In this document: positions 22,345 through 35,131 of the stretch, in pieces
Layout of the letters: each line of letters starts with the position of its first letter
Position numbering within the stretch: position 1 is the first letter of the stretch
Assembly: GCA_032622095.1 (NCBI GenBank)
Contig: CP136064.1
Span: 212,922,205 to 212,986,204, forward strand
Source of the DNA: Siphonodentalium dalli
Taxonomy: Eukaryota > Mollusca > Scaphopoda > Gadilida > Siphonodentaliidae
DNA: 64,000 nt
Direction of reading: 5' to 3'
Notes under the pieces: model-generated
Seen by the model: only the letters and a program-made list of their open reading frames with translations
Told to the model about the DNA's origin: nothing
Databases searched by the model: none
Translations under genes and position numbers: made by a program

Positions 22345-22858
22345 TTAAAGGCACGGGTGGCGTTCGTTGCAAAAATATTCATATTTGTTCAAATCGCCAT
22401 CAAGAGAAGGAATATTTCAAATACATATAGTTTTGTTCATATGCCAAACATAATCAGCGCGTTAATAGTATAGTGTCGTCAAGACGTACGATGGTGTACG
22501 TAAACAAGAGCCTGCTCGTGTTACATAAGTTGTGCTTCTGTTTACATAACACAGCGCAATTATATCAAAAATGATATAAACGCTCTTTATTATTTCCATA
22601 TCAAGAAAACGGTAACAAACAACGCTCCTTATGTTTACCATATCCGGATCTAAACAAAACCCAGGAAACGTAACGATTTTTCCTTTTGTTTAGATAGCGA
22701 AGAAAAAAATTGACAATAACAAACTGTTTATGCCATATTTCTGATTGGTATAAGAACAAGTCTGTCTATATTTTACTATGCTTTCTGTTTATGGCGGTTT
22801 TTGACGGATTTCAATATTTTTACAGCATATCCACCGCCAACGCCGCCCGTATCTTTAA
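22345..22858. mobile_element. TTAA-target MITE, family AGGCACG, copy 1
   Basis: A 506-bp element (22349-22854) flanked by TTAA on both sides (22345-22348 and 22855-22858). The termini begin AGGCACG and, on the other strand, AGATACG. It matches the copy at 34634-35127 along its whole length, including GTTTACATAACA, CATATTTGTTC and GGCGGTTTTTGAC. It carries a pair of boxes CGCTCTTTAT (22581) and CGCTCCTTAT (22623). Kolobok-like by TTAA target and non-CCC ends; inference. Confidence 0.85.
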
Positions 22859-23405
22859 GACTAAGGCCAATATATAAAAAAAATTAGATTCTCATCCCCT
22901 CACAAGCCATATTTTGACCCCCCCCCCTCAATTTTTTTCCATTTTGATAATTTATTTGTATTGGCCTAAACTTTTATTAATATATTCAAATTGTCAGGAA
23001 ATTATGTGATGTAAAAATGATTCTTTGAAAAGTTGGGCTATAAAAATAAATTGTGCAATCAGCTCTTATTATTTTTCTTCTGAATCTAATAGGACCTACA
23101 GCAAAAAGAAAAGATTTTTTTTAGTAATAACAGTTATAAATAGTTAAAAACAATAATGCCCAGTTATTATACCTATTGTGGTTGGCCATCTAGGTCCAGA
23201 CTATGTGATGTTGGTTATAGTGTGTTTTATTGGGATATAGAACGCATGACCCAATTGACAGGGGGTGACACCCTCTCATATGATATGCAAAACTAATTTT
23301 ACACACTTTGCCTGCAATACAATACTACATCTATGTATACTAGTACTTGTTTTCATATTGTAGACCCATTCAACTGAAGAATATTGGTGAAATGTGTCAA
23401 CTTGA
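22859..23405. other. No gene seen
   Basis: AT-rich with a short C-run near 22920. No exon-like frame until the transposase remnant at 23406. Confidence 0.5.
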
Positions 23406-24011
23406 TTTGAAGAAAGGTGGGACTATCCTAATTGTATTGGTGTTATAGACTGAAAGCACATCGCCATTAAGCAAACATCAAATTCAGGTTCAACATACAA
23501 CTATAAAAAGTTCCATAGTATAATGCTGATGGCTCTTGTAGATGCCAATTATAGATTCCTGTACATTGACGTTGGCAGCAATGGAAGATGCGGCGATTCT
23601 GGCGTGTATACAAACAGCACCCTCTATCAGAGACTGCAGAACAAATCTTTGGGAATTCCGGATCCCGAACCACAAAGGGGAACAGTCAATAATGTAGATT
23701 TTCACCTCGTCGGCGATGATGCCTTTGCGATGACGAAAGGGTTGATGAAGCCGTTTTCGCACAAAACCGACAATGCGGCACATAGATTATTAAACTACCA
23801 CCTAAGCAGAGCACGCAGAGTAGTTGCAAATGCATTTGGTATTTTAGCCAACCGATTCCGGGTGTTCATCACCACAATCTGTTTGGAAGCCGAACTTACC
23901 GAGTATGTTGTTCTTACAGCATGTCTGCTGCATAATTTCATGATTGATCACCAGCCTGGTGCTCATCTCTGCTATGCAGACCAAGAAGATGAGCACCATT
24001 TTAGTACTCCA
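23406..24011 (+). pseudogene. PIF/Harbinger (HARBI1-like) transposase remnant
   Basis: The frame reads FEERWDYPNCIGVID, then a TGA at 23451-23453 in place of the Gly usual in the IDGKH motif, then KHIAIK, NSGSTYNYKKFHSI, LVDANYRFLYIDVG, GDSGVYTNSTLYQRL, HRLLNYHLSRARR and NAFGILANRFR. These are DDE_Tnp_4 landmarks. The first two catalytic acids appear present (VDA and GDSGVY). The third, normally E in VENAFGIL, is Ala (GCA at 23826-23828). The stop plus the lost Glu make it inactive. A donor-like GTACAT follows at 24012. The MYB-like partner protein of Harbinger elements is not seen. A Harbinger-like non-autonomous insertion lies 0.9 kb downstream. Confidence 0.85.
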
Positions 24012-24848
24012 GGTACATAACAAAAGCACGTACTTGTGACACTGCTGCAAAGCAACATAGAGAGCTGTTGCCTTTCTATTTCAGTTAAGATTTGGGGTCT
24101 GTTCACTGGCAGGATATGATGATAGCTTGAGGTGGTAAATGCAAAAGATCCAATTATTTCTAGGTTTGAACTCAATCAGCACCTCTGTGGACTGCCAACA
24201 TACTTCATAGATGGAACCACACAATAACATTGATGACATGAGAAAGAGAATTCCATCTTTACTGTATACAAAATCAAATGCTTAATTCATAACCAAAAAA
24301 GGTGCAAAAGATGATATATCCTTTTGGTATGCGGATATTTTTTTAATTTTCATCCCCGGTATATGTCCAGGAGAGCAATTCCATGAAAAAGGGACATGAT
24401 AGGAAAAAATTAAATCAAACTTTCATTGCTGTTCCCACTTTATTTTTCAAAGTAGGTTTATTAAAGAATCAAAATTTGAAGAAAAAAATTGTTGACATTT
24501 TATTTTTCCACAATTTATGTATGGGGTAATGTATGTCAATATTTATATTTTTTTGTATAAATTGCTATTATCATAATGCTGGTATCCTAACATTATATCA
24601 CGGGGATGATATTACAAGGGGTATATATGCACATTATACCACATGTAAAACCACTTCACATCATAGAAAAATATATTGAGAATTGAGGATCTTCATTCTC
24701 TTGGTCACCAGCTATACCAAGGGACCCACAACTATCTGAGTATCCGCGCATGCAGGATGTTGAAGGTTAATTCATTTAATTGTTTCAAATGCAACTACAG
24801 TATGCGTGCATATAATAATATTGTAACAAATTCTGTTGGTAATTCCAG
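24012..24848. other. No gene seen
   Basis: AT-rich spacer. It ends in a good splice acceptor (ttggtaattccag) immediately before the ATG at 24849. Confidence 0.45.
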
Positions 24849-24917
24849 ATGCGAACATCAGCAGCTGATCGGCAGAAGAAACGAAGGGAGAAATTGAAAA
24901 ATGGTGGTCAATACCAG
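24849..24917 (+). pseudogene. DDE transposase-like pseudogene, 5' part
   Basis: ATG at 24849 directly follows an acceptor AG. The frame encodes a basic start MRTSAADRQKKRREKLKN and then GGQYQ, ending at the insertion point at 24917. The frame resumes at 27339 with EYLTAQHNRMENMRDKK, which fits a single basic coiled N-terminus. The gene was thus cut by the 2.4 kb element at 24918-27335. Confidence 0.7.
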
Positions 24918-27335
24918 GGCCCTGTTTCATGAAAGCAACTTATGACATAGTTGGGACTTAAGATGGTCATAAGTTCAAACTTCAGTCATAAGTGCGTTTC
25001 ACGAACAAGGTCTTAACATAAGATGGTCTTAACTTTGGTCTTAACTTTAAGACTGCTGTGAGGTGTCATAAGATAATCTTAAAGTTAAGATTCACGTGAT
25101 AAGTGGCATATCGATCACAAGTATGGCGGCCTATGTTTTTTTGCAATTACGGAGATTATGTATACATTGTCTGGATGGACAATTCGTCGCCTGGTATACA
25201 GGGTCGTGGCTACATAGTGAGAGGGGGTGTTCGCCTCGAAATGTCCAACTACACCCCCTTAAACAACACAAAATTATCTTTGGGTTTAAATATTCCAACT
25301 GGTACCTCAAACTTTCCAAAACGAAAGTTTGGAGAGTGCAAACCCCCCTCACCGTATAACCATAGGGTTAGTTTGGTCAAAACAATTCAGAGCACATGCT
25401 TATCATCAGGGACGTGGCGAATGGGGTTTGTGTGCTGTCTACCCCCCCCCCCCCCCCCCCCCCACAAACACACACTTTGGTCAAAAATATTTTTTTTAGA
25501 ATTTAGAATTTATTTATTTATTATAGTGACATTATGCATATAAATATAACATCCGGCCAATAGGGCCTATAAGTCACTTTGAATACGATTAATAATTAAT
25601 TATTTGTGCACATGTGTGTTTAGCAATTTAGCGATTGACAATGTCGTGCTTGACAACAACATTAATCGTACACTATATATAGGTTTCAATTGTTTGAATT
25701 TCTAACTAGTAAAGGAATGTGTTGTTTTAGACAAACAGCAGCAACCGAAAATCACCAACTTTAGGGGCGTCAGGTTAGAAATTTCGAACTGTTGGAATAT
25801 TTGAGCTACCAATTGGAAAGTTTAAATCCAACGGGTGGGGTGGACATGGCATTTCACGAACATAGAAGTTTGGCCCGGTTCAACCAAGGGGCAGGTGCAG
25901 TTGGAAATTTCACGATGTACCCCCCCCCCACAGAGACCAACTAGCCACCCCCAGCCTCGTCGAATGTAGGATATAGTCAATTATCAGCTGTATATGTGAC
26001 ATATAGATAATATATATTATAAAATTGTATTACCCACGAATTAATCTTTTGAGAAGAATTATGGCCTAGCTCAAAGCTCACAATCTCCTCTATGTTATTC
26101 CATATGGGTGCGGGGAGATGGGGTAAAATGAGATCAATGAATGTATTGATTATTTCCTTTTTCCAAATTTCCGTCGGCTGTTTACAAAGCAGATATGTCA
26201 TATCGGAAAGGTAACACAAACGCTCTTTATCAAAATATGTTTTCGAAATAGTGACAATTTTCTATAGAGAATATTATTTATTGAGTTTATGCCCACGCCC
26301 ATATGTCGTGATTTTCAAGGCTGTCCAAATTGTTGTCATGTTTTTTTTTTTGCAGGGGTGGGATGACCGTTGTACAGCATACTGTGTATATGATATACAC
26401 ACCCGCAGCGACGACACCCCTTAATACGAGTGTGCTAATGAAAACGTAGTTATATATATTTATTATATACTTTCCCGTGAATTATAAGATTTTAGCAGTG
26501 CATGAGACATAAGTGATATCCCACTCGTGGAAATTCAATGTTTTGTCATCACTCATGATATCCTCTATATATACATGGTATGACAATCGCATAAAACATC
26601 TGCATACAAATAATAAAAAGTTACTCCAACAAATATTTTTCATTTCCCTTTGAATCGAAAAATGACCTATGTGTGCCCTGATGACATCGCCGATTTATTT
26701 TGATTATTGCTACACGTAGAGAGCGGTGGTCGATAATACACGAGTTATGTCGGCTCACACACAAAATATCGCCGTCTGAACATTGTTCTCAGTGAATTAA
26801 CTCGGCGTGAATGCATGGTCGCAGTCATGCATCGATCCATATAATTGTATTGTCTTATTTCTGACTCCGCCACTCGCCAGTAAACGCAAAGCTCGTCATT
26901 TTAAGAGCCTGCGATGTACTCATGTTCGAATTCACATCGTGGAACTCATATAAGTCTAAGATCCATATATGCGAATATAAGGCCACTGACTATAGACTCT
27001 ACGATACATGCGCTGATTCGCCCACCCCACCCCTGTCGCTATCCAGCATCCCTGTCACACAATAATGTCCAACTCGGACTAGGCACTTTCACGATAACCT
27101 CTCAATGCCGTACATAAAGATTGTACAAACCCACATTTTTTTGTTCCGGGCTGTAGAAAGTTGTCGATAACCAGTCTAAAAGCGCGCGAACTTAAATTAC
27201 TACTTAAGTATGACTTAATCTTGTTTTGTGAAACGCGTTCTTGAAACGGAAAAGTTACATCATAAGATCCACCTTAATTCTTAGATTAAGTCCATCTTAA
27301 GATAATCTTATGACCTTGCTTCATGAAACAGGCCC
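24918..27335. mobile_element. Harbinger-like non-autonomous element (2.4 kb)
   Basis: The left end is GGCCCTGTTTCATGAA and the right end (complement) GGGCCTGTTTCATGAA, so the termini are inverted repeats with one mismatch in the first ten bases. Subterminal TTAAGA-type repeats extend the arms to about 175 bp (24918-25090 and 27175-27335). The flanks are CAG at 24915-24917 and CGG at 27336-27338, consistent with a mutated 3-bp target duplication. Termini and 3-bp duplication suit PIF/Harbinger. The interior holds a C23 run at 25441-25463, GGAAATTTC-type repeat pieces near 25770-25930, and one CGCTCTTTAT box at 26221. No transposase is inside; ORFs here have no recognisable motif. Confidence 0.75.
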
Positions 27336-27338
27336 CGG

Positions 27339-29381
27339 GAATATCTGACAGCTCAGCACAATCGAATGGAAAATATGCGCGACAAAAAGAAATCGACACA
27401 AGAAAGTATAAATGAAAGAGATCGATAAATAATAAGCTGAAAGAAAGAACTAGGAAGGCTCAATATCGCGATAGAAAAAGACAAAAAATTGTTATGGTGA
27501 TCAAGAAAATCATACTCCTCTCCATGCCGGTAATGGTAACACACCTGATGCATTTTCCAGGAAATTATCTCTAAATAAAGCTCTGAATCGTGCCAAAAGC
27601 GGGCTCCCACGTGAATCGCCAAAAAGACGAGCAGTATTGATAGAATTATCACGTCGCGATAACTTCTTCCTGGGTGCGAGCATTACACCTCAGTCAACAG
27701 AACCTGGTTCATCTCTCCCAATAGAAACCGTAAATGCTGTCAAGGATTTCTATGAACGTGATATTTCTCGTCAAGCCCCAGGCATAAGAGATGTCATAAC
27801 TGTGTGGAGTGAGAGTGGGAAAGAACAATTTCAGAAACGACACTTACAGATGTCTGTGATGGAGGCTTTTAGTTTGTTCAAAGAGGAGTTCCAAACAATG
27901 AAAGTTGGAAAATCTATTTTCGCCGAATTACGACCAAAATATGTGCTTTTGAGTGGGCAAATGCCAAGAAATGTTTGTGAGTGTCAAACTCATCAAAATT
28001 TATTCTTGATGCTCGAAGTTTTAAATCGCGTGTGCCAAAGTATCCCACTCTACCAACATGGTTTTGCTCCATCACTTGTGTGTCAACAATACACTGAAGA
28101 AAAGTGTTGGTTAGGCCAGTGTCCAATTTGTGATAATTCAACATTATTCAGAACATATTATCCGCTCATACTAGATGATGACCCTGATGTTAAGAACGTT
28201 AAATGGTATCAGTGGGAGAAGATTGTTGGACCAGATCAAAAAGATAGACTTGCTAAAGTTGAAAACAACGGGTCCGTAACTGAGCTCTATGAGGAATTCT
28301 GCCGTAAGCTGCCAAAATGCCTTCTTCACCCCCACATTAAGTACAAACAGGAGAAGTTTAAAGAATCCACAAAGTGAAAGGATAAGCTCCCTAAAGATGA
28401 TAGTATCGCAATGCTGCAAATCGATTTTGCTGAAAATTATTCGACGTCTTGGCAGGATGAAGTCCAATCTGCCCATCGGCACAAGACACATATCTCAATT
28501 TTCACCGGTGTATATTGGCGTGGGGATTCCAAAAAGTCAGCAGTAGTTGTGTCGGATGACCTTGATCACAGCAAAACTACTGTTGTTGTATTCCTAGATC
28601 AACTTATTGATCAAGTTGTTGATAAAGAAGTCAAGCTTCTTCATGTATGGTCAGATGGACCTACAAGTCAGTTTAAGAACAGATTTATTACGGCAGCTAT
28701 TTCAAGATTGGAATCGCTTAATGATATAACCATAATATGGAACTACACAGCAACATCGCATGGCAAGGGCCCGGTAGATGCAATTGGTGGAACAGTTAAG
28801 CGCCTTGTCAATAGGAAAATACATGAGCGCAAAGTTCTTCTTCAAAATACTTCTGAGTTCTGTGATGCGATTGGTAGTTTTTGCACAACATCTATAATCA
28901 TAATTCATATATCTGGTGATGAAGTTAAGAATTCTCTGCTGAAGAAAGGCTTCAAAACTGTGTTTGAGGATGCAGATGAATTACCAGGCATAAAATCTAT
29001 GCATCAAATCAGAAATGTTAAAAACAAAGTTGTCATGACAAACTATTCAGTTGTCGATGGTTATAAAATACCGGTATCTATTATATGTGGTTCTTATGTA
29101 CTTGTATCTTACCAATTTGAGACTGATCGAGGTTTGATCGATAAATGTCTCGCTGCTGTTGTGACAAAGGTACTAAACACTGACAATTTTAGAATTACAT
29201 ATGCTAAATCAGTGACCAAGAGAAGAATCAAACTTATGACAGTGCTGTTGTTAAACGGGCTGATATTATAGAGGTCCTTCCTCAGCCCATTCTCAAAAGA
29301 GGAGTATATGAGTTTGAAGATATAAATGTTGACTTTTTTTTAATTGTTTATTGCAAATTGATGGATGAGAATACAGTTTAA
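27339..29381 (+). pseudogene. DDE transposase-like pseudogene, main part
   Basis: After the insertion the frame has stops and shifts to about 27480. It is then open from TPDAFSRKLSLNKAL through GASITPQS, a long alpha region (ERDISRQAPGIRDVITVWS) and Cys-containing segments (NVCECQTHQNL, CWLGQCPICDN). A TGA at 28375-28377 breaks the frame just before the core MLQIDFAENYSTSWQDEVQS. WSDGPTSQFKNRF and SHGKGPVDAIGGTVKRLV follow; these look like the acidic catalytic blocks of an RNase H-fold DDE transposase, an inference from the pattern. A one-base shift near 29220 leads to KRADIIEVLPQPILKRGVYE and a stop at 29379-29381. The family is multicopy and uncharacterised in invertebrates; I cannot name its superfamily. 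Confidence 0.7.
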
Positions 29382-31200
29382 TGAATTTTTGTCCTGTGCA
29401 TTATACAACACTTTCATTACCAAAACATGTACATGTTTGAATTTAGACAATGTTTTTCCTCACCAGCTTTAAATACACGTCATGATAGATGTACGTTTCT
29501 TTGATTTGCCATATGAATCATAATTCAAATTCTTAATTGGCCTCGTTTTTAATTATCTGGGATCCATATTTTCTGATTGGTGCCTATCTAAATTATCTGG
29601 GACTACATCATGCAACTTTAATATATGTGGAACTCAAAGATTAATACAATTATAGCAATCATCGATTATATGTAATATTTCATAAAGACAGTCTTAGCAT
29701 ATACTTGACATTTAAAGATATGGCAACACTGATGTTTGTTTGGACTCGGCCCCAATTAATGCCACTTGTCCGAGGAAATTCAAATGACCACAGTGCTGTA
29801 GTGGTTTACTCATACCATATTAGTTTTTTTAAATTCATTTTGACACACACTTTTCAATAATTTTATCACTCTAGCTATTCAGATTTAAGACTAAAAGGAA
29901 ACTTTCTCAACAAATGATGTAAAGCTGTTACTTGAATTTATTATCTCATTTCAAACATAGAAAGTAATGTTTAACATCCACCGAGAGTGAAAAGCAGGTA
30001 TCTGCGAACTTGATTCATTTACAGTTATGCTTGTTACAATTTATTTGATTTGTTCACAATTATATAATTGATGTTATTTGATGCGTCATTGATTCTGAAA
30101 TGTTGGTTGCATGGGAACACCAATTTTGAGGCTTTGGTGCAATTTTCAAGTTGTACATTGTAGCCGACAGAACATCAAATGTGTTTACACATACAATTGT
30201 GGAATATACTAACTAGTTATGATTTTTTTAAACACTACCAGTACCTTTCTGCAAATTAGAAATGGGAACTGACTAAAACTCATGCATAGTACTGATCAAT
30301 AAAGTACTATATACATGTCACAGTCAACATATATTGGATCTGTCTGTCCATCAGTACGGAATTTTAAATTTTTCTTGATAAACAAATTGCTTGTTTACTT
30401 CTGTTTTCGATAGTCTCAATAATTTTGAATTGATCGACAAAATAATACAACGAAAACATTAATTTAAGAAGAAATACACAATTTTATTCGAATGGATATT
30501 TGCAGCTTATAAAATTGTGCCATTGTCTGCTTTCAATAGCATTATGGTGCAACACAGTCCCTTTTGTAGTCTAAATAGTTTTCTACTGGGGTTAGAATAA
30601 TAGTTACTACTGTGAGTGTGAACTATTTTCAACTTTTTCTTGAAATTTATTAGTATTTTTGCTAAAAAATCACCTTCGCAACTTTTGTCCCGTTAGTCAC
30701 GCCGGCAAATGTCCCGTTAGTCACGCTACTAATTTTTATACACCTGCAATAGTAATAAATTATTATGTCTATTATAAGATAACACGCAGGAAACTGCCCT
30801 TTATTCTGACATAAGATTCAAGTTTTGTATAAGCATTGTTTAGATAAAATTTATTTTCTACTCATAAGCCCAAATTACCATGTCCCAATGTTGTGCCGTT
30901 AGTCACAGGCAGTTTTCAGTACAGTACTAGGTTGAATTCAACATATATTGAATCGTTCGACGCCATTAACTTTTATCAGATCATATCCTTACTAAAATAT
31001 CAAAGAAAGTTTAAATCTGTTCATCAACAATAAAAATACACTACAAAATGTAGCAAAGTGTGTCCCGTTAGTCACAATGGAATTGCTCAGGAATTCAAAA
31101 ACACGTCCACATTTCAGCGCCCGTTCCAATGAAATTTGCCCTGCATGGGTATCTATTTCGACTCACAGGTAACATGGGCTACGCCTTTTGACGTTATAAC
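29382..31200. other. No gene; four-fold motif in the right half
   Basis: No coding segment is supported. Between 30686 and 31075 the 15-mer TGTCCCGTTAGTCAC occurs three times exactly (30686, 30710, 31061) and once with one change (30892). Confidence 0.55.
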
Positions 31201-31227
31201 GTCATATCCGCATTATTGAACAGAAAC

Positions 31228-31300
31228 GACACGAACGCTCTTTATCTGTTACCTTATCGCGATAAAAACGACTCAAACGCTCTTTATCTTTTACCTTATC
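31228..31300 (+). repeat. Dimer of the 43-bp CGCTCTTTAT module
   Basis: CGCTCTTTAT at 31236 and 31279. Each is followed by TTACCTTATCG. This copy is not inside a recognisable MITE and lies just outside the left end of the 10.6 kb inverted-repeat structure. Confidence 0.7.
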
Positions 31301-33214
31301 GAGATGGCGAATGTGTCTGCGTCCATGTTTTTCTCTCAAAATGTGTATTATATTTATTATATGTATACACTCATTATATAATAGGCGTCCACATTTTACA
31401 CCGATTACGATTAAATGTGGCATGGGTATGCCCTATATATATATGTATTTCGGCTCTCCGAATAACATGGACTAGTAGAGGAGCGGCCAAATGCCAAAAG
31501 TGGTCGGATACCCCTACCCTCGGTAGAACAAGTTGAAATCAACTTTTTCTGGAAGGTAAAACTATATCATTTATGAAAATGATTCTTGGCCTTGCCGGAA
31601 TTGGTGGCAGCTATGTATGGTAAGACAATTTGTGAAGGTACCCTACCGAAAAATTAGTCTGTTTTCAGCGGTGGACCGGCTATACACAATTGGTTAAAAG
31701 TTAAGCACATCACCAAAAACAGAACGTTGTATTTGTTATTATGGGGTACATGGTGATACTAGAATGGAACGTTCTTATTTTTTCTGGTTTGTTTGAGATT
31801 TCACGACGTCATTGTAGAGAATGTAACGTTATGGTCAAAACATCATGACGATTCAGAGAAACTGTCGCCCGTCAACTCTGTACAAAATTAGCACGCTCAA
31901 CCTAGCTTAACGTGTCATATATGTTTGGAAAGACTGAAGTATTTTCTACCGGGGGTATTAACTTTATTATCGTAACCCCACAAAGTTTGTAATGATAGGC
32001 AAAAACTTAACCCTCCCCCCAATGTCATAAAAAGCTGAGTATAGCCATCGCCGGGGATTGGATCCCAGAATGGTAGAATAATGCGTAGTATTTGCGCTTA
32101 TTTAGTGTAGAACACACATAACAAGTGTAAAATGTGAATTTCCAAAAATATTCACCATTAGAAGAGTATAAAAATCCAAGATGGCGTCCAATATGGCGGT
32201 CAGTTTTTATTTTAAGACTTTGTGAAGCGACATACGAAAAATCCCGAAAAGGAATGTCCCCAGTGGTAAAATCTATATTATTGTAATGATTACATAGAAT
32301 AACATTTCATATAAAACATTAATTTGACCATTAGTACATCTTTTCAATTGGTAAACTAATAGGTAAAAATGTATACCTCCATCCAATGTCGTAAAATTCG
32401 AAATAAAGTTATCGCCTGGGATTGGAACCACGAGTGATAGCATTATGCGCAGTATTTTGTTTTATTTAATGTACAACATACATACGAAGTGACAGGTATG
32501 CATTTCCATCCATATTCACTATTAGAAGAGTGTGAAACAGCAAGATGGCGTCCAATATGGCGTCCAATTTTAATTGTACCAATTAGCGAACGGACATACA
32601 AACGAACTATAAAGGGGATGTCCCCTGGGGCATATTGTATATCATTGAAGTGACTACATAGACGATAGTTCATTTGGTACAGTAGTTGCACCATTAGTCC
32701 ATCTTATCAGTTGGAGAATTAGTAAACAAAAATTAACCACCACCACCCAGTCACAAACGTCTACATAATGGCGTCACTTGTGACTATAGTCCAGAATGCA
32801 AAGAATTAAGCAAATCGTTCGGAATTTCTTTGTGTTGAATGTGTTGAATACAACGAAGAAACATAAATTTTTTAATTTGCATCCACATCTGGTCTTAGGA
32901 AACAACCAAAATCCAAGATGACGCACAACATGATGGCTAATTCTAATGTCAACACGCTGCGAACAATGAATACGAAAGCCGGTCAAAATGTATCATACGA
33001 CAGGTTCCAAATGTCACACCCTTAGCTATGGCGCAGGTGTGACGCCAGGATTAATACCCGCCAAATATATCACCATATTATTGATAAATGAAAAATACGT
33101 ATTGTTATATATGCACATACGACCAGGGTGATTGTGTACATATTGTGTATATTCCTATGAACAATTCCTTCTCTCTAAAGGGCACTACTTTCACAACCCA
33201 TACAATCCAATCCA

Positions 33215-34629
33215 ATGTCAGCAAGTAATGTTGTTACTCTGGATGAGGTCAGGGACTCGGACGCTTATGATTTCGCCGCAAAATGGGCCGATATAGAAGG
33301 AAATAACGCGGATACATATTTAGAGCCTAACATTCTACCAGATAATGATTGTCATTATTTCTCCCCAACACAGGCCCATGACTACTTGAATAAGAAAACA
33401 AAAATTTCTATTTTTAACTTGAATTGTAGAAGCTTAAATGCAAATTTCGAATCTCTGTGTAACGTTCTGTGCTACTTGAAATCCATCGATGAATTTGACA
33501 TAATTGCCCTAACAGAAACGTTTAAAATTTATCAATCATCCGATTACCAAATACCGGGTTATCATCCCATCGAATTTAGATGTCGGTCAGACGACGACGA
33601 TGGCAGGGGATGGGTATGTCTATTCGTTAAAACATTCCATACAAAATTAGACCAGATCTCACTGAATTCATTCCGCATGTAAGCGAAACTGTATTTACAG
33701 AAATAAACCCAGGAAAGCATAACTCCCATATCATCGGTTGTGTTTACAGGCCTAATACAGCACCAAAAGCTAATATAGATAAATTCATGCGAAATTCGAT
33801 GGTATTTTAGAAAAAATTAAAGATCACACGTCATACATAGCAGGGGACTTCAATATAGACTTAATTAATTTTAACACGCATTCCAAAACAAATGAGTTTA
33901 TTAACAATATTTTCACCAGAGGATTCGTGCCCATGATTACCAAGCCAACTCGAATGACAGACCACTCAGCTACTCTAATCGACAACATTTACACAAACAA
34001 TATTCGCAATGAACATAGCGCAGGCATAATTACATGTGACGTATCCGATCATTTCGGCATATTCTATAGCGAACCGCATAAACAAATACACGCATCTCAC
34101 ACCCTCGACACAGGCCCAAATACCACCCAAAGATCTTTTAGCGCTAAAAATATCAGTAACTTCAAATCTGTTCTACAAACATGAAAATTTGAATCTGTAT
34201 CAGAATGTAATTCAATTGATCGTGCATATGATAATTTTCTTGAAATCTATGAGACTGCATACGAATTGGCATTTCCACCCAAGAATCGCAAAATACCCAA
34301 GAAATTTATAAAACGCCAGCCCTGGATGATAGGAGGTTTGATTAAATCAAGTATCGTAAAGCAAGAATTATATACCAAGAAACTCAAATCAGCATCCGAT
34401 CGAGCCACACATACATACTTAAATTATCGCCAATTATATAATAAACTTCTCAGAAAGAGCAAACAATTACATTACTCACGAATTCTTGATGAAAACAAGA
34501 ACGATCTGAAGAAAACCTGGACTATACTGAAGGGTGCACTGAAGATGGGAGGCGGCACTGTTAATCATACTAAGGTCCTTTTCGATAACGAGACTGTAAT
34601 TACCTGTCCCAGCCTTATTGCTGACAAAT
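33215..34629 (+). pseudogene. CR1/L2-like LINE ORF2, endonuclease part
   Basis: This is the 5' part of a non-LTR retrotransposon ORF. It begins near MSASNVVTLDEV. The apurinic endonuclease domain is visible as ISIFNLNCRSLNANFESL, IIALTET, GCVYRPN, IAGDFNIDL and SDHFGIFY. Breaks: a frame change near 33675, another near 33805, and a TGA at 34182-34184 in an otherwise open frame. After KKTWTILKGAL the frame reaches ADKF and is interrupted by a MITE at 34634. The clade call rests on the RT style downstream. This domain nicks the target DNA to prime reverse transcription. Confidence 0.8.
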
Positions 34630-35131
34630 TTAAAGGCACGTGAGGCCTTAGTTGTCGAAAATATTCATATTTGTTCCAATCACCGTAAACAGAAAAACAT
34701 TAAAACGCCTACAGTTTCGTTCATATATACCATGACCATCGCGTAAACAGCATGTTATCATAAAGATTTACTATATTTTACCTAAGCAAGAGCCTGATTG
34801 TGTTACAGAAGACAACACAATGCTGCTGGCTAATCACACACAAATGGCATAAACGCTCTTTATTCGTTCCATATCAGGAATTAACCCACAAAGAACGCTC
34901 TTTATGTTTACCATCATAATATAAACAAACACCAGAAAAGTAACTTTTTATACTTTTGTTTACATAACAATGGTCAAAAATATGACAATAACATACTGTT
35001 TATGCGATATTTCTTATTTGCATACGGACAAAGTATGTCTACATTTTGTTGTTCTTTCTGTTTGTGGCGGTTTTTGACTGGTGGAAATATTTTCACAGGA
35101 TACCCACCGCCAAGGCCAACCGTACCTTTAA
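34630..35131. mobile_element. TTAA-target MITE, family AGGCACG, copy 2, inside the LINE ORF
   Basis: A 494-bp element (34634-35127) with TTAA at 34630-34633 and 35128-35131. Without the element and one TTAA, the LINE reads DKFNEYFSSIG in one frame; the inserted length, 498 bp, is a multiple of three. It matches 22349-22854. It carries two CGCTCTTTAT boxes at 34854 and 34897, 43 bp apart. The insertion postdates the LINE copy. Confidence 0.92.
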
